A stretch of 64,000 bases of DNA, from assembly GCA_037447655.1 (NCBI GenBank), contig JBBHKE010002841.1:160536-224535 (forward strand), in the 5' to 3' direction. The position numbers and the translations under genes are program-made. The notes beneath the pieces are model-generated. The model ran no database searches, had not been told where the DNA came from, and saw only the letters and a program-made list of their open reading frames with translations. Of the stretch, positions 22,536 through 34,684 are shown in pieces (within the stretch, counting starts at the first letter, position 1; each line of letters opens with the position of its first letter). Origin of the DNA: Zygnema cylindricum (lineage: Eukaryota; Streptophyta; Zygnematophyceae; Zygnematales; Zygnemataceae).

Positions 22536-23189
22536 TATTACAATTTACAATGGTTGAATCTATGTTTATGTAATGTTGGTTCGTAGTTAGTGTGGTTTAG
22601 ATTTATTCGTGCAACATTTCGCATATTTTGCTATTGCTTGGCTTACTTTGATTTAGTATTTCGTGCATGTACGTTTCACGTGTACACGATTACATTTGAT
22701 TTAATTTGTTTTGTTTCGTTTGAGTTTTAGATTAGTAGTTTACAAAGTTTTGTTTTGTGCGACGTACGTCTAGTAGTTTCGTTTCGTTTAAGTTAAGTTT
22801 GTCCAACAAGACTTTGTTATTTTCGTTTCTAGTAGTTTCACTTTGCGTTGTACCATGTTTGCGTCTAAGTTAATTTTGACGCTTCTAGAGTTAGTGTTCT
22901 AGATTGTTTGAGCGCCTAACTTAAAAAGCCATCGTGTGAGTTAGATTGAATGAATTAAGAGTCAAATTTGGAATCAATCAAGAGTCAATTAAGGAAAAAT
23001 GAATTAAGCGAAGTGTAATGTTCAAGGATTGAGTTAATATGAGTTTAATTTATTGAGTATTCAATTTGCCTCTATCTTGGATTATGAGTTTTCAATGTGT
23101 TGTAATGTTTGATTTAATTTCAATTTTGATTTCCCATCAAGACATTTAAGTATTTGTGAGCGCATTCCGATTGACTCTTATTCGTATCA
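22536..23189 (+). repeat. 5' LTR of copia element B
   Basis: Shares long blocks with 27528-28181, such as TTAGTGTGGTTTAGATTTA, GTGCGACGTACGTCTAGTAG and GCCATCGTGTGAGTTAGATT. It is followed two bases later by the primer-binding site. Confidence 0.92.
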
Positions 23190-23191
23190 AT

Positions 23192-23203
23192 TGGTATCGA
23201 AGC
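23192..23203 (+). other. Primer-binding site (initiator tRNA-Met type)
   Basis: TGGTATCGAAGC is one base from the site of element A and two from the plant consensus TGGTATCAGAGC. It sits two bases after the 5' LTR. Confidence 0.8.
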
Positions 23204-23339
23204 AGTGTTTATTCCACTTAGATTAGAGTTAAGAAGTGATTAAGAATTGTGATTTTATAATTTATGGTGGAGGAATACTCTGCAAAGAAAGATGACACTG
23301 AAGTTAGTTTTAGAAGTTAGAGAATTGGAGAAGCTATCA

Positions 23340-24190
23340 ATGGCGAAAAAGAGTCTCACCATTCAGTTTGATCCAACGACTATGGAGGAACTTTACAAAT
23401 TTCTCAAGGAAAAAAGAGAAGGCCGATCTTTCGGTAAAACTCTTACTTTTGGTTGCAATTCTGATGATAAGAGTTCTAAGAAGAAAGTCAAAAAAAACAA
23501 AATAGATGTACCCTTTTATGATGATGATGATGAGTCAAGTTCAGATGAAGAGTCAAATTATAAGGTGTCTTCTAAGACTAATATGCTTAACGGAAATAAT
23601 TATCTTGTATGAAAGAGATATATTCAAGGAACCTTTACTCCAAAGAAATTGTGGATAATACTTGGAGAAGAGAAAAGACCATTAGATGCAAAAAGAAGGA
23701 AAATGTGGGATGTTGAAGATCTGGCAGCTACGATTGATTTACTTCCGAATAGTAGTAGTCTGGTTCATGAACATATGGTTACTCATGATACAGCTCATGC
23801 TTGTTGGACTCATCTACAAAATTTGTGTGAGAAAGGATTCGCAAACCACATCGTCAAACATATTTGACGATATTCAAGAGGTGGTAGAAACAATTTTCAG
23901 TATTCACGTTTTGGAAGAGGTTATAGAGATGGTAATCTAAGTTTTATTACTTGTTAAAAGTGAAATAAGGAAAGACATATGACTACTAACTATCCAAATA
24001 AGGAAAAGCAATGCAATATTTGTCATAAATGGTGACATGTTAGTGCTCAATGTTTTCAACGAAATGGAGGAGGATCATCTTATTATTCGGAAAGAGGAAA
24101 CGGTCGAGGTGAACATCGAGGACGAGGGGGTGGAAGATTTGGACAATCACGTTGAGGAGGACATCAAACCCACGATTGAGATTACAATGA
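23340..24190 (+). pseudogene. gag: Copia gag (element B)
   Basis: Starts MAKKSLTIQFDPTTMEELYK at 23340. An acidic/lysine-rich segment leads to NMLNGNNYLV followed by TGA, where element A has Trp (NYQIWKKYI), a TGG to TGA change. The gag core continues at 23649 (KLWIILGEEKRPLDAKRRK, HDTAHACWTHLQNLCEKGF). Zinc-knuckle remnants lie at 24010-24060 (CNICHKW, stop, HVSAQCF), followed by a Gly/Arg-rich region. Non-functional. Confidence 0.8.
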
Positions 24191-24289
24191 CGATCAAGGC
24201 GATAAGTCTGTAAACTTTACTATTATGATGAAAGAAGATTGAATTGTTGCACTCAATTTTGCAAATTCCTCATGTGGGAATCAAAGTTT

Positions 24290-27200
24290 TAAAGGTTGGA
24301 TAGTTGATTCAGGTGCAACTCATCATGTTTGTAGTGATATAAGTTTGTTTATTGAATTAAGAAAGCTTACAGTTCCTAAAACTATTACGGTTGCTAGTGG
24401 ACATGTTGTCCCGATAGATATAGTGTGAACTGTCAGATTAGATTTACTAATTAAGAATGTGAATGTTGAATTTGTTGTAAGGAAAGTGAATTTAAACAAT
24501 ACTTTGTATTTTCTTGATGGAGTTGTAAACCTTATTATTGTTCCTCAAATACAAAGGAATGGAGGTAGAATAACCTCGTTTGAAAATGGAATAATAGTTT
24601 TTTAGATAGAGAAGGAAATCAATTTGGAGAAGGTTATGTAAATGATTGTTTGCAGAGTAAGTTAAAATGGATTAGACCACAGAAAGATCAGAGTTCAGTA
24701 ATTTCAGTCAATGCAGTAATTTCAGTCAATGCTGTAAGTTCTGAATGAGGAGATCTAAGTTTATGGCATTATAGACTTTGTCATAATTTTAAGTCTAATA
24801 TAAAAAATATGATGAAAAATGCAGCAGTAAGATGATAAGAGTGTGTATTTGGAGAGAAAGTTCAAGGTTGTAAGGGTTGTAGCAAAAAAAAACTGATTAG
24901 AAAATCTCATCCTATCAAAGATGTGAAGTAAAGAGCTAGTGCTCCCCTTAAGTTTGTTCATATAGACTTATGTGGAGACGTCAAACCAGTAAGTTTAGGA
25001 GGACATAAGTATATTTTTGTTACTATGAATGATTATAGTAAAAAAAGTGGGTATATTTGTTGAAACATAAGTTAGAAGCGCTATATAAGTTCCGAGAATT
25101 TGTTGTAATGGCTGAGAGAGAAACGGATAGAAAGTTAAAAGCAGTTAGATTTGATAACGGAGGGAAATTTGTTTCTTTTAAAAACTTTTGTCATAAAAGA
25201 GGGATTAAGTAGCAACTTACTGCGGCATACTCACTTAAGTTCCTCACTTGAGTCTAATAGAACTGTTGAGAAAAAAAATAGAACACTTCAAGAGATGGTT
25301 AGGGCTATGTTATATAGCACTAAACATAGTGTGAGGTTTTAGGAAAGAGTTGTTCTTACAACAAATTACATTTGTAACAGAAGACTAACTTCGATTTGTA
25401 GAGAAAGGACGCCTTAAAAATTGTGTAGTGGCAAGATTCAATATGTTTGATATTTGAGGATTTGGGGATGATGAGCAACTATTTACATCAAGAAAGGATG
25501 TCGAACAAGAAAATTCAGTCTCTGATCTTTGACGAGTATTTTTGTTGGATATTGTCCAAATTCAAATCAATACAGGATTTTCAATCTTGCTACTCGAACG
25601 GTTGTCAAATCCAAGAATGTGGAGTTTCACAAAGATTTGGCGAAAGTAATAGAGTTCACAAAGGATAAGGAAGAAAGTTTAGATTTTGAGGAAGAGAGCA
25701 ATTTAGAGGAGTTCAAAATTGAAGACGAGAGTGACGAACAGGAGGATGAACAAATTCCATTGAAAAAAAAGAAATCTATTAAAGTTGGTAAGAGATCTGA
25801 ATCTTCCTAATCTGATTATAAAAGCTTGAAAAGTGAGTTTGGAAGTCAAAGTTCTAAGTCTAAGTTCTAAGTCTAGTGAAACAACCCTTAGCAGACAAAG
25901 AAATGAATGTAGTTTGCCATTTGTAAGTGGAAAGGGTGAGAAAGATGATGTTGTTGAAGGGTTGGTGTTAGAAGAAGTAATTGAGCAAGTAAAGGAAAGG
26001 CTCTTGAATGTTAAGGATAACCCATATGAATGTTAAGGATAAGTTGGTTAATTTTATTCCCGATGTTAGGTTAAATGAGTTACTTTTATAACAATTACTG
26101 AGTGAACCTCAGAATGGGGATCCTAAGTCCTATTCAGAAGCCATAGCATCAAGTGATTGAAATTAAAATTGGAAACCAGGTTTTTAGAAAGAACTTAAGT
26201 CTATTATTGATAATGGGACATTTGAAGAAGTATTTTTACCAGAGGGAAAGAAAGATATTGATTCTAAATGGGTATTTAAGACTAAGACGGGTACATCCGG
26301 TGAAGTTATCAAATACAAGGCAAGATTAGTTGGTAAAGGTTTTGAGTAGAAAGACGGTATAGACTATACAAAAACATATGCACATGTAGTTAAGTTTGAT
26401 AGTTTAAGGATGATTATTGCGATTGTTGTTGCTAAGAGAAAGCAAATCAACCAAATGGATGAGGAAACTGCTTTTCAAAATGGAGAATTGGAAGAAGAAG
26501 TTTATGTAAAGATTCCAGAAGGAGTTTCGGGGAAACTTAAACACGTGTGGAAGTTGAAGAAATCTTACTATGGACTTAAACAAGCACCAAGGACTTGGTA
26601 TACTCGTCTTCACGAGGTACTTTTGGATTTTGGCTTTGTTCATACATTTTCAAATTTAGGTATTTATGTTAAAGGTGAAGAATTGATCAAATTATATTTA
26701 GTGTGTATGTTGATGATCTTATTATGATTTCAGGTAGTTTTAAAAGGATTCAAGAATTGAAATGTTTTCTTTGTAAATTCTTCAAAGCTATAGACTTAGG
26801 AGAAGCTAAGTACATTCTTGGTATTGAGGTGGTAAGAGATGAGTTTGCTTCTTTGAAACTTAGTCAAAAACAATATTGTAAGGAAGTCTTAACTAGGTTT
26901 TTCTATGTTGAATGCTAAGCCTTTGAGTACACATTTGGATCCTAAAGTTTAGTTGAGTAAAGCAGAAAGTGAGCAAACAATTGATGTATCTTATAGAGAA
27001 GCTGTTGGTTGTTTGATGTATCTTAGTGTTGGAACTAGACTAGATATTTCAGCTGCTATTAGTATTGTACGTAAGTATTTTCAAGCACCTAAGAAGTGTC
27101 ATTGGGAGAGTGTCAAAAGGTTTTTTAGATATTTAGTTGGAACCATAAGTTATGGTTTAGTTTGAGGCCGAATATATGGTGGCTTGCCATGCTGCCAAAG

Positions 27201-27475
27201 CTTCAATTTGGTTAAGAGAAATGTTAAGTGAGTTGTAAACTATTATTAAGTGTATGAATTTTTTTTCAGATTGTATGTCAAGTAATTCATTAGCAAATAA
27301 TCCAATGTTTCATAAGAGGACTAAGCACATTAAGATTCAGTGGCATTTTGTGAGAGATTTAGTAAATGCTCGTGAGATTGAGTTTATTTCTGTACCAACA
27401 GATGAAGAAGCTGCTGACATGTTAACTAAAATTGCTTTGTGCGATGCCTTTGTGACAAGAAAACCTAAGTTATGA
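24290..27475 (+). pseudogene. pol: Copia pol (element B)
   Basis: Protease IVDSGATHHVCSD near 24303 is intact locally. Integrase pieces are HIDLCGDVKPVSLGGHKYI (24959), AVRFDNGGKF and RTVEKKNRTLQEMV (25260). RT covers about 26100-26920: FKTKTGTSGEVIKYKARLV, KIPEGVSGKLKHVWKLKKS, YGLKQAPRTWYTR, and an intact YVDD box at 26706. RNase H is deleted in its first half, with LVGTISYGLV running straight into the EAEYMVACHAAK equivalent at 27164. The C-terminus is HIKIQWHFVRDLV. At least ten stops or frameshifts break it. Confidence 0.88.
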
Positions 27476-27527
27476 TTATTTTGATTTTGGCTAAGATTTA
27501 GTATAGATTCAACATTGAGAGGGGGAT

Positions 27528-28181
27528 TGTTGAGATTTACAATGGTTGAATTTATGTTTACGTAATGTTAGTTCGTAGTTAGTGTGGTTTAGATTTAGTC
27601 GTGCGGCAATTCGCATATATTGGTTTTTTTTCGTTTAGTTTGATTTAGTATTTCGTGCGTGTATGTTTCACGTGTACACGATTAGATTAGATTTGATTTG
27701 TTTTGTTTCGTTTGAGTTCTATATTAGTACTTCACGAAGTTTTGTTTCGTGCGACGTACGTCTAGTAGTTTCGTTTTGTTTAAGTTAAGTTTATCGTACA
27801 AGAATTTGTCAGTTTCGTTTCTAGTAGTTTCACTTTGCATTGTACCATATTTGCGTTTAAGTATATTTTGACGCTTCTAGAGTTAGTGTTCAAGATTGTT
27901 TCAGCGCCTAAGTTAAAAAGCCATCGTGTGAGTTAGATTGAATTAATTAAGAGTCAAAGTAGGAATCAATCATGAGTCTATTAAGGAAGAATGAATTAAG
28001 AGAAGTGTAATGTTTAAGGATTGGGTTAATATGAGTTCATTATATTGAGTATTCAATATGCCTCCATCTTGGATTATGAGTTTTCAATGTGTTGTAATGT
28101 TTGATTTAAATTCAATATCGCTTCCGCATTAAGACATTTAAGTTTTTGTAAGCGCATTTCGATTGACTCTTATTCCTATCA
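27528..28181 (+). repeat. 3' LTR of copia element B
   Basis: Preceded by the polypurine tract GAGAGGGGGA (27517-27526). Starts TGTTGAGATTTAC and ends CCTATCA. Same length as the 5' LTR. Confidence 0.92.
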
Positions 28182-28329
28182 AATCCAACATTCTATTTTT
28201 CAATACCTTCAAATTAGGGAAAAAACAAAAGAGTGAAAATGGTAAAACCATCAAGACTTCAAAACAAATTACTTCCATGAAAAAAGGAAAATAAATAAAT
28301 AATAATAATGCATTTTAAAAATTGTAGAC

Positions 28330-28591
28330 GGACTATCTTCTATGATAATCAGGTTGCAATAGCAATTGCAGCAAATCCAAAACATCATTTCAAAGCTAAA
28401 CATATGGACATAAAGTAAAGTTTTTTGAGGGAAAAAGTTGAAAAACAAAATTGTGAATCTTGTGTATAAATCTGATGGAGAAATTATAGCTGATATGATG
28501 ACCAAACGTGTGCCATCTCCTAAGTTAAAATATTGTAGAGAAAAGTGTGGACTAAAAATAAAGTTCAAATTAGACAAGAAAATAAGGGGAG
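28330..28591 (+). pseudogene. pol: 3' end of a copia pol (RNase H C-terminus)
   Basis: Reads FYDNQVAIAIAANPKHHFKA, a stop after HMDIK, then IVNLVYKSDGEIIADMMTK and RVPSPKLKYCREKCG. This matches the pol end of element D (DMMTKHVPSPKLEFCRKK). It ends at a purine tract AATAAGGGGA directly before an LTR. Everything upstream of this element is missing; the sequence before it belongs to the dispersed repeat. Confidence 0.8.
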
Positions 28592-29598
28592 TGTTGAAAT
28601 CAATAGACTAAGGGAGTATTTCTAGGTCTAAATAGAATAAATAAAAGGCAAAAAAAAAAGCATTGGCAGCCTGCCTCCACCTTCTATCGCTAGCCCCCAT
28701 ATTTGTTGTAGTCAATGAAAGAAGGGAGAGTGGTGGAGCCATGGCTGCCTAAGCTCCTTAGGCAGGTCAGACGAAGTGACATAAGTCACATCTAACAAAA
28801 AGGTTGAGTTCGGCAGTACTTGAACCTCCGACCAGCAGAGCAAGGCATAGCCGTCAGCCTTAGCCGATCTGTCATAGAAGTTTGTTAGAGTAAATGGGGT
28901 ATGCTTACTATTTGAATATGTCAAATTTCATTATAAAATTAATGGAATTACGGATAAAGAACATAGAAACAAGTCACCTTATAGTGCGAGTATGAATCCG
29001 CAGGAAACAATTTTACCGGACATTTATATTCAACGGCTAACATTTAAAGCCTGTTTGAATCCAACATCTCACATTATCGTCGAGATCCTGAAATGGGCGC
29101 TTTGGCGGTTTTGGGGCGTGACATGACTTGGCGCCACGTGGTAAGTTAGCATTGGGAAGCGGAAATCTTGAGGAGCATGAGGACAAGGTCGGAGAAGACA
29201 GGCGTCCACTCAATGACCATGTCGTACACAAGCCGTACAGAAAGTACAGCAGACGCAGTACCTTTGTGTACTGTACAGTTGTCTGATTGGTTCTTACATC
29301 AGTAGATACGGGTTGTGAGAGGGGTTTACGACTTAGAGGATTGAGGAGGTAGCCGCCTCTCTCCCAACAAACATGTATAAATATTGGCATTTTTGCCACT
29401 TCATAACTTATTGCCTGGTTGGGCGTTTTCTGTGATTCTTTTCACTGCGGACTTAGGGTAGTCCAGACTACACATGGTTGCAATCAAATTGTCTATTTGA
29501 CTGCTTGGGTAGCAATGGTTCTAGTTGAATGTGGGTAAATCAAAAACTGCCTAGAAGTTCCTTGAATTTTGTAGTCCAATAAGGGACACAGTGTTACA
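28592..29598 (+). repeat. 3' LTR of the truncated copia at 28.3 kb
   Basis: Begins TGTTGAAATC after the polypurine tract and ends near TGTTACA. It contains CAGCC/GGCTGCC and GTCGTACACAAGCCGTACAG (about 29221-29240), then TGTATAAATATTGG (29373-29386), a TATA-like box. The R/U5 part resembles the minus-strand LTR at 63721-64000. Open frames inside are not genes. The 3' edge is approximate. Confidence 0.7.
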
Positions 29599-30298
29599 CA
29601 ATCAACGTCCCAATTCGTTTTAAGTCTAAATCCAATCACATCACAACACGAGTTGATTTAACTAAAATCATTCTATTACATCCACCTGAAATACAACAAA
29701 TAGGATTATACAATGTGTGTACTTTCACTACATCAAAATTGTAACATGACAAATTCTATCAAAACTTAAATCACTCAGGGATGTGCCCCATGTGTTAAAG
29801 TACCTAATTTTCTTTGTCGTTTTGCCCTTAAAATCAGGGAACTTTGAAAAAAACTTCCGCCGTACGTAAAATCCCTTTTATCGAAGTAAAGTAAACGTCA
29901 ATGTGATACTTTGAAATGTACTTCATGTTTGTCGCCATGTGAACGCATTTGGGCATTTTTCGCATTTCGACCCCTGGACAAGAGAATCCAACCCATCAGA
30001 TTACTTCATCAAAAAGCACCTCCAGGGGTTGGTTTTAGGTCAAGTATCACCCAAAAATAAAATGAAAAACGATCCATGCACGCGTCACACGAATGGGAAA
30101 ATTTTAGGGCGAACAAAAAAAACCCAAATTTGTCGCGTTGCGACCTGTCTGTAAAATTATTCCGAGACGTCACCAATTGTCGCGTGTATTGTAGACGTGT
30201 ACAGTCTTCGTAGTTTGTGTACATTATCATTCGTTGAAATTTTCATAGTTGTCTTCAGTCGCAAACTGTACCCTACGTCTACAAGCGTCACATTTCAA
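29599..30298. other. No supported gene
   Basis: AT-rich intergenic sequence between the LTR and the hAT-type MITE. The short open frames show no recognisable domain. Confidence 0.5.
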
Positions 30299-31309
30299 TA
30301 GTGTTGTATATTGGGTGATTTCATATCGCAATAACTTTGATATTCGATATATCGATTATCGAACCGTCAAAGGCCTCAATATTTTTTATCGAGACCAACA
30401 TATAATATCGGGATATATTTCACGATACATATAACTATTTGAATTTTATATTTTTATAGCATAGTAGTTTTTGGAAATGGCGAATTCATTGGACGGCACA
30501 ACAATGTTGCCGCAATATAATTAGTACGTTATAAAATCAACGCATTACTAAGTACACCGCGAATCGTAATTAGAGTTCTGTACGCTAATTTGGTCACCCC
30601 AAATTTTGACTCTATCACTATAAATAGAGTGCATAATTCTAAATTATTATTTATTGTATTTAAAGTACTTTTTGAATGTGTGCTTATAACTTTAATATAG
30701 TGCCATTTTTAATAGGGTGGTGTACAGTTGGTGTTTGACCGTGCAAAGTTGTAATTTAATAAATAAAAAATACAAATAACTGGTCGTTATCTTGAACAGA
30801 GCGCGTAGTGAAACGTCATAATGACGTAAAAGTGTACATTTATTCAGATTTTGTACTTATACTTAATTTACAGTAGATATATTCAACGCCCAAGTTTACG
30901 CCCAAGATTACGCCCAAATTTACGCCCAAATTAAAGTTATTGATAAAGTAGAGTAATTTTTTTTTTTGAAAACAATCTATCACCCAAATTAGAATTCTTA
31001 ACACTAATTTTTTTTCATTTCTTTAGTCTAATTATGTCTTTACTCTAATTACAATCTTGGGTGTACATTAAAAAATATGAAAACCATAAAATACGATTTG
31101 GAACGATTATGGGGGCACAAATACATGCGAATATATAAAAAAGAAAAACGATGTGTCGCGATATAATACATCGGCATATCGGCCCGATAAATTGGCAAAA
31201 TATCGTAGTATTTTGTTCCTCAATATGTTGAAGCGATATATCGTTTATCGGGTACCTGAAATTAGGTGCATATCGAATATCGGTAACTGGTCCTCGATAC
31301 ATAACACTA
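30299..31309. mobile_element. Non-autonomous hAT-type element with 8-bp target duplication
   Basis: The left end is TAGTGTTGTATATTGGG and the right end on the minus strand TAGTGTTATGTATCGAGG. Inverted similarity extends through GATATTCGATAT into both sides for roughly 150 bp, rich in ATATCG. The flanks CATTTCAA (30291-30298) and TATTTCAA (31310-31317) agree at 7 of 8 positions, the duplication size of the hAT superfamily. No transposase is encoded. Its centre is occupied by a second element. Confidence 0.78.
30549..31068. mobile_element. TIR MITE nested inside the hAT-type element
   Basis: The left end, GTACACCGCGAATCGTAATT, and the right end on the minus strand, GTACACCCAAGATTGTAATT, are inverted copies followed by AGAGT. 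TA dinucleotides flank both. The termini resemble the MITE at 405-952. The interior holds several tandem ACGCCCAAATTT-like units at 30889-30930. Edges are good to within a few bases. Confidence 0.65.
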
Positions 31310-31529
31310 TATTTCAAAGTTCCTATTTCATTTTCGCACATGGGGACGCTCTTCCAAGTAGTACGGAGAATATTCACTACAGTCCAAAACACTTTATCAA
31401 AAGAGCGATTACATGGGGCCCAACCCTAACATCTCAAATGTTACACAAAAAGAATAAACAATCAATTTTAGTTGTCACAAGAGACAATGCGACTAAAAAA
31501 AGACAAAGCAAAAAGGCGATGAACAATTA

Positions 31530-31917
31530 ACAACATCCTCAAAAGCCAAACATAAAGTACACCAAGTACATGCACAATTCATCGTCCACGTCGACAGAAT
31601 ATTACAGTACTGTACCTTCTCTCGCACCTTCTCATACCATTATGTATGGACAACATGGTATGAATGACTCTAGGGCCAACCAGTCAACAACATTCATGTA
31701 ATATTGTAAAACTGTACAAAATGCGGTTTGGAAAGACCAGAATTTGGATCCTTTTCCACAACACCTTTTCAAGGAAAGGCAGTCGAAGGTTTTCCACGGT
31801 CAATATGTAAGAAAAGGCGATGTACAATATAACAACATCCGCAAAAGCCACACATAAAGTACACCAAGTACATGCACAAGTCATCGTCCACGTCGACAGT
31901 AGATTAACTGTAGGACA
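31530..31917 (+). repeat. Pair of direct repeats, about 85 bp, 300 bp apart
   Basis: ACAACATCC(T/G)CAAAAGCCA and CATAAAGTACACCAAGTACA, followed by CATCGTCCACGTCGACAG, occur at about 31531-31600 and again at about 31831-31901. The second copy is followed by GATTAACTGTAGGACATTAACTGTAGGACA, a short tandem duplication. No coding role seen. Confidence 0.75.
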
Positions 31918-32761
31918 TTAACTGTAGGACAAAACAGTACAAGAAAAATAAATACTAAATAATTACATGAAATATCAATAACACAGTGAAAAACTACAAT
32001 GAAATTTTACATAGAAGTAAACATTATAGTGATTATTATCTATTAATAATAATCATTAATATATGTTATCATAATAGTGAAAATAAGAGCATATATCAAA
32101 AACAATTTACAAGGATAGTAATTTTATCCACTTGCAATTTTTCATTTAATGCAAGGGAAAGAGGTGGGCGAAGTGAGTGACAAAAGTCAAATGGTATATG
32201 AGCATTATAAATTGCAAAAAATTGTTTTACCTCCAAAATTTTAGGAGTAATTTTTTTGTGGTTTTGCCTTTTTTTTTGCTGTATTTTTTATATTTGATCT
32301 CCTGAAATGAAAGAATTTGTGGTTATCATTTTTCTTGTTGGTTTTTTTTTGTTTTAGTCATTTGACAATGTTGATTTGTGTAAAACACGAGAGTGAAAAC
32401 TAAAAAAAAGAGGATGCGAAAGATAAAGTATTAATACGCATGTATATAGATGTATTCATTATTCAACATTTTTTTCAACATTGTTTTTATTTCAACATTT
32501 TTTTCTTTTACTATATATATATTTATTTTCTTGAAAATTGGTTATGCTGATTTCAAGTTTTTCCTTTTTTTTTGTACAAGCGAGTGAAAAATTTGGGGGT
32601 AGGAGCAAAAAGGGTTAGCAGAAGAGAGTGGAAGAATTTGGTTCATGTAAAGGCATGGTACTCTACCTGGAAAATTGTAAATCGATATTGTTTTGAGTCC
32701 CTCAATGTTTATTCTTTTCTGTTTCTTTTATGATTGGTCTTCTGGCTTCCTGATGTCACAG

Positions 32762-32833
32762 GTCTCTACAGAACAACCGCTTCAGTGGAAGCATTCCATC
32801 GAATATTGGTGAACTGTATACACTCGAAACTTT
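32762..32833 (+). CDS. Isolated 72-nt LRR exon in the inverted arm
   Basis: Acceptor TGATGTCACAG, 72 nt, then donor GTAAGA. In phase 2 it reads SLQNNRFSGSIPSNIGELYT and then LET plus a split codon, a complete plant-type LRR (LxxNxFSGxIPxxIG). All 72 bases are identical to the minus-strand exon at 50177-50248, while flanking intron sequence differs at several positions per 100 bp. It is on the opposite strand to the rest of the gene, so it cannot be spliced into it. It is a duplicate, either spare or belonging to an unseen gene. Confidence 0.8.
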
Positions 32834-34157
32834 GTAAGATTGGAGACACTATGGTCGTGTAACGTATCAAAAAGGAGTTGTAGAAGAAAATGGTTTGTTG
32901 CAAATAACGGTTCTATGCATGAAAAGTTGTCAAAAAAAAAACTTTTTAATTTTTTTTTATTTGCAAAAATTCTGGTTATAGAACTTAAGTGACTTGATGG
33001 CAAACAAGTACAAAAATGTATATTGGTAGCAATTAAAAAATCATATTAATAAATAACACTTAATACTAAATAAAATATTAATTAGTAAATAATGAGTTAA
33101 ATAACACCGTCTATAATTAAAACTATTCGATAATATTATTAAATGCTAAAACTTATTGCAAACATTTTTTTTTTTTAAGTTTTTTATTTTTACTAAGCTT
33201 TGCTATTTTTTTTTTTTGTTTCAGTTGAGAAATTTTAGTTATGGAAATTGCATTAGACTCATAAAGGACGGTGAGAGGGGAGGCTAATGATAAAGAGGGC
33301 AAAAATGTCCAAAATGACGGAAAAGAGAGAGTAGAGGAAAGGCCAAAAAAAGAATTGGCCAAAAAAGCTAAAAGATGACAAGTATAAGAGGCAAATATAG
33401 AACAAAATTATAATTTTGCTATAAACTTCTTTTGTACATTTTAAACAAAATATTTTATAGTGAAAACCGAATAGGAGAAGAAATGAGAAGCCGTGTTCAC
33501 GGGTTCGAGACAAAGCCATCAGGTAAAAGTAAACTCAGTATAAGCAATCAAGAAAAGAAAAGATTGTTCAAGTTCTCGTGGGATATCTTTCTACGATACA
33601 AAAAGTATGTACACAAAACGCTAAAAACATAACTAGAATTAGGACTTAGCAAATATAACTAAAAGTCAATAAAAATCAATATAGACACAGGCTTCTATAA
33701 GAATTCAAATAAGGGCAGCGGGGTTTTGGTAGGATGGGAGAAAGGGACGAGGGAGGGATTCTGATTGACAATGATTAATATTGAAAACCTTGCAGTAAAC
33801 AAATATGCACCTTCCCTTCTATATTTTTACCGGTTTTCAATGCTATTGTGTATGCAATGAAAACAAAGAAGCAAAAAAAGCGTGATAAATCCGGTAGGGT
33901 ATACAAATATTGCAATTTGCAGATTTTTTTTGTAATCGAGAATCAAGAAGGTGCAAAGAATATTCTAGGTAAAAACTAATTCTATGCGTAACTAACGTAG
34001 GTAGAGTTAAATACAGTATATATGTATGTAGATGTATATTTGTTGTTTTTAAGAGGAATCTTTTACACAACCAAAGGTATGCACCATACACTAAAATAGT
34101 ACACAATGCTAGATAAACTTCTAGACTTACAATTTAGTGTTTAAAAATAGCCATTAA

Positions 34158-34663
34158 TGTAGGAATTAGCGATTTCCATTCGCTATTTCCTAGGTCCAGT
34201 TAGCAAAATAAAAGGGTCAGAAACAAAGCTAAGGTACGAAAAAAAACGGTGTATCATAGGTGGAGAGACGTCTTCTAAGGATTTTGTCATACTCAAGAGG
34301 TACAAAATGTGCACTGCATCTATACCTTCTTTTACGATATAGTCATTTAATTGGTGTCGTACTATAGTGGATAGGGGTTTAGAGAGGGCTATAGGACTTA
34401 GAATTTTCACCCGTATCTAAGAGAGCACTTGTATAAAAAGCTAAACTTTGGCAGCACATAACTTAATGTCCACAAGGACAATTCCAATGATTCATTTTGC
34501 TACTGACTCAAAAGAGTCAAAACTATACAAATGTGTATCTGGTCAGAGTTGCTGACTTCCTGGGAGGCATGGGTGATCTGTGAAAGTCTGGGCACTGATA
34601 AATATCCTAGAGTGCTTAACTAGTCTGCTAAATCTGTGTGAGAAAAAAACATACAGAATTACA
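34158..34663 (+). repeat. 5' LTR of the inverted partial copy of copia D
   Basis: TGTAGGAATTAGCG...GAATTACA, matching the minus-strand LTR at 48323-48854 and preceded by the same host flank (GCCATTAA). It is therefore a duplicate of the same insertion, not an independent one. TATA-like TGTATAAAAAGC at 34430-34441. Confidence 0.85.
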
Positions 34664-34684
34664 AGTTATGGGCTAACCTTCTAG

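Larger units (their letters stand above)
22536..28181 (+). mobile_element. Ty1/copia retrotransposon B with two 654-bp LTRs
   Basis: The 5' LTR is 22536-23189 and the 3' LTR 27528-28181, both exactly 654 bp, with TGTTGAG...TATCA termini in the 3' copy. The 5' copy starts TATTACA, a decayed TG. Flanks AAGCC (22531-22535) and AATCC (28182-28186) are a target duplication with one mismatch. The interior has gag, protease, integrase, RT and RNase H in order, with many stops. Confidence 0.92.

Noticed and set aside
30885-30935. CRISPR-like short repeats (ACGCCCAAATTT)
   Set aside because: About four 12-13-bp tandem units without spacers, inside a MITE of a eukaryotic genome.
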